64,000 nucleotides of DNA. It comes from Microbulbifer variabilis. GTDB taxonomy: Bacteria; Pseudomonadota; Gammaproteobacteria; Pseudomonadales; Cellvibrionaceae. The notes below the pieces were generated by a model. That model ran no database searches. It was given only the letters and a program-made list of their open reading frames with translations, and had not been told where the DNA came from. The translations under genes and the position numbers were made by a program. Every line of letters begins with the position of its first letter. The first letter of the stretch is position 1. The DNA lies in contig NZ_JAIVKI010000002.1 in assembly GCF_020524905.1 (NCBI RefSeq), positions 124,001 to 188,000 on the forward strand. Reading direction: 5' to 3'. Shown here one piece after another: positions 63,800-64,000 of the stretch.

Positions 63800-64000
63800 C
63801 TAAACCTCGGTCTCAACAGGCTTACTCAAATTACCAACGCCCGCTTCTTTTAATAGTGAATCTACCAATGGCGCCATCGCACGATGTTTAAGTGCGCTAC
63901 CAATTAAAGCTTCCGGCAAACTTTGACTTTTGCCTTCCGATTCTCCATCTAAAATTCCGCTAGATGTGCGACCATTCAGGCCATTTAAGCCTTCGACAGA
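63800..64000 (-). CDS. C-terminal 66 residues of an unidentified protein (runs off window)
   Basis: Minus-strand frame open from the window edge to a TAG at 63800. Visible residues include SVEGLNGLNGRTSSGILDGE and HRAMAPLVDSLLKEAGVGNL, ending in KPVETEV. Too little remains to assign a family; a flotillin-like C-terminus is conceivable but unproven. Between its stop and the hairpin lies an A+T repeat (TTAATTAA units, about 63735-63765). Confidence 0.5.
   Translation of the reverse strand, partial: SVEGLNGLNGRTSSGILDGESEGKSQSLPEALIGSALKHRAMAPLVDSLLKEAGVGNLSKPVETEV

Overview
The window looks like a piece of chromosome from a marine gammaproteobacterium, most like the Cellvibrionales/Microbulbifer group. 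This rests on gene content and order (algZ-argH, cyaY, lptM-lysA-dapF-DUF484; torF-glnK-amtB-glnK-sutA next to ubiK-comM; an LptM-type lipoprotein; TorF porin; RtcR/RtcB/RtcA), not on a database search. No phage, integrase, IS element or CRISPR array was found. All calls come from reading the sequence and given translations; no homology search was run.

Layout. 1-5.8 kb: N-terminus of an AlgZ/FimS-like sensor kinase divergent from argH, then cyaY, lptM, lysA, dapF and a DUF484 gene. 5.9-9.6 kb: nitrogen block on the minus strand (torF, glnK2, amtB, glnK, sutA) behind a strong sigma-54 promoter. 9.8-11.6 kb: ubiK and comM. 11.7-21.4 kb: accessory region with secreted hydrolases, a subclass B3 metallo-beta-lactamase homologue, four GNAT acetyltransferases and a 1008-residue M6-like metallopeptidase. 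21.5-26.5 kb: rep, a large orphan lipoprotein between two twin terminators, and a cytochrome c5. 26.6-29.4 kb: tRNA-Arg(CCG) with a 24-bp perfect hairpin overlapping its 3' end, then an EamA / MarR / GST cassette with a symmetric divergent operator-promoter. 29.6-43.8 kb: nitrate and molybdenum region: moeA, narL, narK, the moaA-mobA-moaB-moaC-moaD-moaE-modA-modB-modC operon, a porin, and narX behind an FNR/ANR-type promoter. No nitrate reductase is present, so these genes serve an enzyme encoded elsewhere. 44-45.7 kb: a CHRD-domain secreted protein and an amidohydrolase.

45.9-51.9 kb holds the most interesting system: an RNA-repair locus. RtcR (sigma-54 activator with a CARF-type sensor domain) is divergent from rtcB - structured non-coding RNA - slipin - rtcA. 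A sigma-54 promoter precedes rtcB. The roughly 620-nt stretch between rtcB and the slipin gene contains a degenerate but foldable tRNA-like element, an extra T-arm-like hairpin, other hairpins, and a 252-nt segment closed by a perfect 10-bp inverted repeat. No Ro60/Rsr gene is visible, so this looks like a variant of the known rsr-yrlA-rtcBA operons with a membrane-scaffold (SPFH) protein instead.

52-64 kb: GNAT, DUF885 peptidase, a YopT-type C58 cysteine protease homologue, a nitrilase-family amidase, tyrosine catabolism genes (hppD, a VOC protein, fumarylacetoacetate hydrolase family), a Cys-rich small lipoprotein with a structured leader, a Ca/Na antiporter, the CbpA-CbpM co-chaperone pair, a zinc-ribbon protein and the 3' end of an unidentified gene.
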